A DNA stretch of 14,804 nt, from contig CALEYP010000073.1 of NCBI GenBank assembly GCA_937924895.1, positions 1 to 14,804 of the forward strand, written 5' to 3'. Source of the stretch: an uncultured Alphaproteobacteria bacterium (GTDB lineage Bacteria > Pseudomonadota > Alphaproteobacteria > Puniceispirillales > Puniceispirillaceae). Of the stretch, positions 13,473 to 14,804 are shown one piece after another (within the stretch, counting starts at the first letter, position 1; each line of letters starts with the position of its first letter). Position numbers and translations under genes: made by a program. The notes under the pieces are model-generated. The model worked only from the letters and a program-made list of their open reading frames with translations. It had not been told where the DNA came from and ran no database searches.

Positions 13473-14804
13473 TTATGATAAAATTCTTCCGGGGTTAAGT
13501 AGGTTTTTAGGGTCAAAACTCTGTTTGATAGCTCGCATCATTTCCAAAGCCACAGGGTCTTTGACACCTTTTAGCTGTTCCGCTTTCAGTTGGCCAATGC
13601 CATGCTCGGCACTAATGGAACCATCAACAGCATATAGGGCTTCATAAATGGCTGCAAACATCTGAGGACGTTTGGCGGCCCAGTCGGCATCCCCGCCTAA
13701 TTTTTCAATGACATTAAAATGAATATTGCCATCGACAATATGGCCATAGGCACAGATACGAACATCAGGACAAATTTGGCGCACATTCGCAATGGCAAGG
13801 TCATAAAATGTGCCAATATCCGATAGTGAGACAGACACATCTGTATTTACGGGATGTGACTCAGCCTTGGTTGAATCAGGCGCATGTTCTCTGATATCCC
13901 ACATGGCTTTGCGCTGGGTCTCATTCTGCGCCATTGCCGCATCTAGGATAAGGCCATCTTCTAATTGGTTTGCGAGAAAGGCTTCAAGTTTTTGCTGAAG
14001 AGGGATTAGCCCTGTTTCATCGGCCTCGGCTAGCGTCTCATCAGACGACGCAATTTCCATCAAAATCGCATAAGGACGAATGGGTTGAAGCGGGCAGCGT
14101 AATTGCGGGAATTGTTTTTCCACCACCGCAAAAATATCATGTGGCATAATTTCAAAAGCTTCGACAAGATCGCCACAGGCCGATTTTAACGCGCTTAATA
14201 ACCGCACGCCATCCTGCGGCGATGCAATTTCCGCGATAGCCGTCGCACGCGCCTTTGGAAGAGGCGATAATTTCAAGGAGGCCGCTGTTATAATACCCAA
14301 TGTGCCCTCGGCGCCAATGAACAGCTGTTTTAGATCGTAGCCAGTATTGTCTTTACGCAATGGGGTCAGCAAATTCATCACTTTGCCGCCTAGCAAGACA
14401 ACCTCTAGCCCAAGGCATAAATCGCGGGTTGTACCATAGCGCAACACATTAATTCCGCCTGCATTTGTCGATAGGTTGCCGCCAATGCTGCAGCTGCCCT
14501 TTGCGGCGAGGTTCAGCGGGAAATACAGGTCTTGTTCTTCTGCTGCCGTGTGGATGTCTTGCAAAATACAGCCGGCCTCCACAACGATTGACCGGTTATC
14601 AACCGACAAAGACCTGATATTGTTCATGCGGCGCAGTGATAAGATAATCATCGTGCCAGATTGGTCAGGGACACCGCCACCGACAAGGCCCGTATTACCG
14701 CCTTGCGGCACAATGGTGACGTTATGTTCATCGGCAAAGGCAAGGAGGTCTGCCACCATCGCTGTAGAGGTAGGAAGTAAGATCGCTGGGGTAATGCCTG
14801 TGAA
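13473..14804 (-). CDS. FAD-linked D-2-hydroxyacid dehydrogenase (D-2-hydroxyglutarate/lactate type), 5' truncated
   Basis: The frame remains open to the right edge, so the N-terminus lies outside the window; 443 residues are visible. It belongs to the PCMH-type FAD-binding oxidases that include D-2-hydroxyglutarate dehydrogenase, D-lactate dehydrogenase and GlcD. The FAD domain shows PQGGNTGLVGGGVPDQSG, the segment with GSCSIGGNLSTNAGG, and LKQLFIGAEGTLGIITAASL. The C-terminal cap domain ends with YGHIVDGNIHFN, DGSISAEHGIGQLKAEQL and FDPKNLLNPGRIL. It would oxidise a D-2-hydroxyacid to the 2-oxoacid, passing electrons to a quinone or flavoprotein acceptor. The motif usually written HxGDGNxH here reads HIVDGNIH, with valine for the first glycine. 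Exact substrate is not decidable. The DUF924 gene follows 22 bases downstream. Confidence 0.93.
   Translation of the reverse strand, partial: FTGITPAILLPTSTAMVADLLAFADEHNVTIVPQGGNTGLVGGGVPDQSGTMIILSLRRMNNIRSLSVDNRSIVVEAGCILQDIHTAAEEQDLYFPLNLAAKGSCSIGGNLSTNAGGINVLRYGTTRDLCLGLEVVLLGGKVMNLLTPLRKDNTGYDLKQLFIGAEGTLGIITAASLKLSPLPKARATAIAEIASPQDGVRLLSALKSACGDLVEAFEIMPHDIFAVVEKQFPQLRCPLQPIRPYAILMEIASSDETLAEADETGLIPLQQKLEAFLANQLEDGLILDAAMAQNETQRKAMWDIREHAPDSTKAESHPVNTDVSVSLSDIGTFYDLAIANVRQICPDVRICAYGHIVDGNIHFNVIEKLGGDADWAAKRPQMFAAIYEALYAVDGSISAEHGIGQLKAEQLKGVKDPVALEMMRAIKQSFDPKNLLNPGRILS

Noticed and set aside
1..14804. Defence system, CRISPR array, prophage, transposon or integron
   Set aside because: No repeat-spacer pattern, transposase, integrase, nuclease or helicase motif, tRNA or terminal inverted repeats were found. 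Gene style is uniform and chromosomal.

Overview
This window looks like a chromosomal segment of a Gram-negative bacterium, most likely an alphaproteobacterium of moderate GC content. The clues are an SbmA/BacA-type transporter, an LptD with the short N-terminal cysteine pair, ADP-heptose and heptosyltransferase genes, and a glmS that lies divergent from glmU. A marine, SAR116-like lineage is possible, but that is only an impression from protein style. Genes are tightly packed. No gap between genes exceeds about 160 bases, and I see no tRNA, rRNA, insertion sequence, prophage, CRISPR array or integration scar.

Layout, left to right. The window opens inside the 3' end of an sbmA/bacA-type transporter gene (+), which converges on a minus-strand pair glmU-hldE. 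Those two genes overlap by 4 bases (ATGA). GlmU makes UDP-GlcNAc and HldE makes ADP-heptose precursors. A 139-base divergent regulatory region containing a perfect 6-3-6 dyad separates glmU from glmS (+). Behind glmS, in a likely operon, come two unrecognised genes: a polytopic membrane protein and a secreted, acidic, helix-rich protein. Next are a minus-strand GNAT acetyltransferase of the phosphinothricin-acetyltransferase type, a plus-strand flavodoxin-fold NAD(P)H oxidoreductase and a LysE/RhtB-type exporter. The exporter ends tail-to-tail, with overlapping stop codons, against lptD (-), the outer-membrane LPS translocon. Upstream of lptD on the same strand is a family-4 glycosyltransferase. 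Divergent from it is a family-9 glycosyltransferase of the heptosyltransferase type (+). The window closes with a DUF924 protein (-) and a truncated FAD-linked D-2-hydroxyacid dehydrogenase (-) that runs off the right edge.

How the genes work together. The dominant theme is the outer envelope. GlmS and GlmU supply glucosamine-6-phosphate and UDP-GlcNAc for lipid A and peptidoglycan. HldE supplies activated heptose for the LPS core, and the GT9 and GT4 enzymes are plausible core-sugar transferases. LptD inserts finished LPS in the outer leaflet, and BacA-type transporters are linked to envelope properties and peptide uptake. The remaining genes are ordinary metabolic or transport genes. I found no convincing novel system. 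The least explained parts are the two unknown genes behind glmS and the inverted repeats in the two divergent promoter regions.
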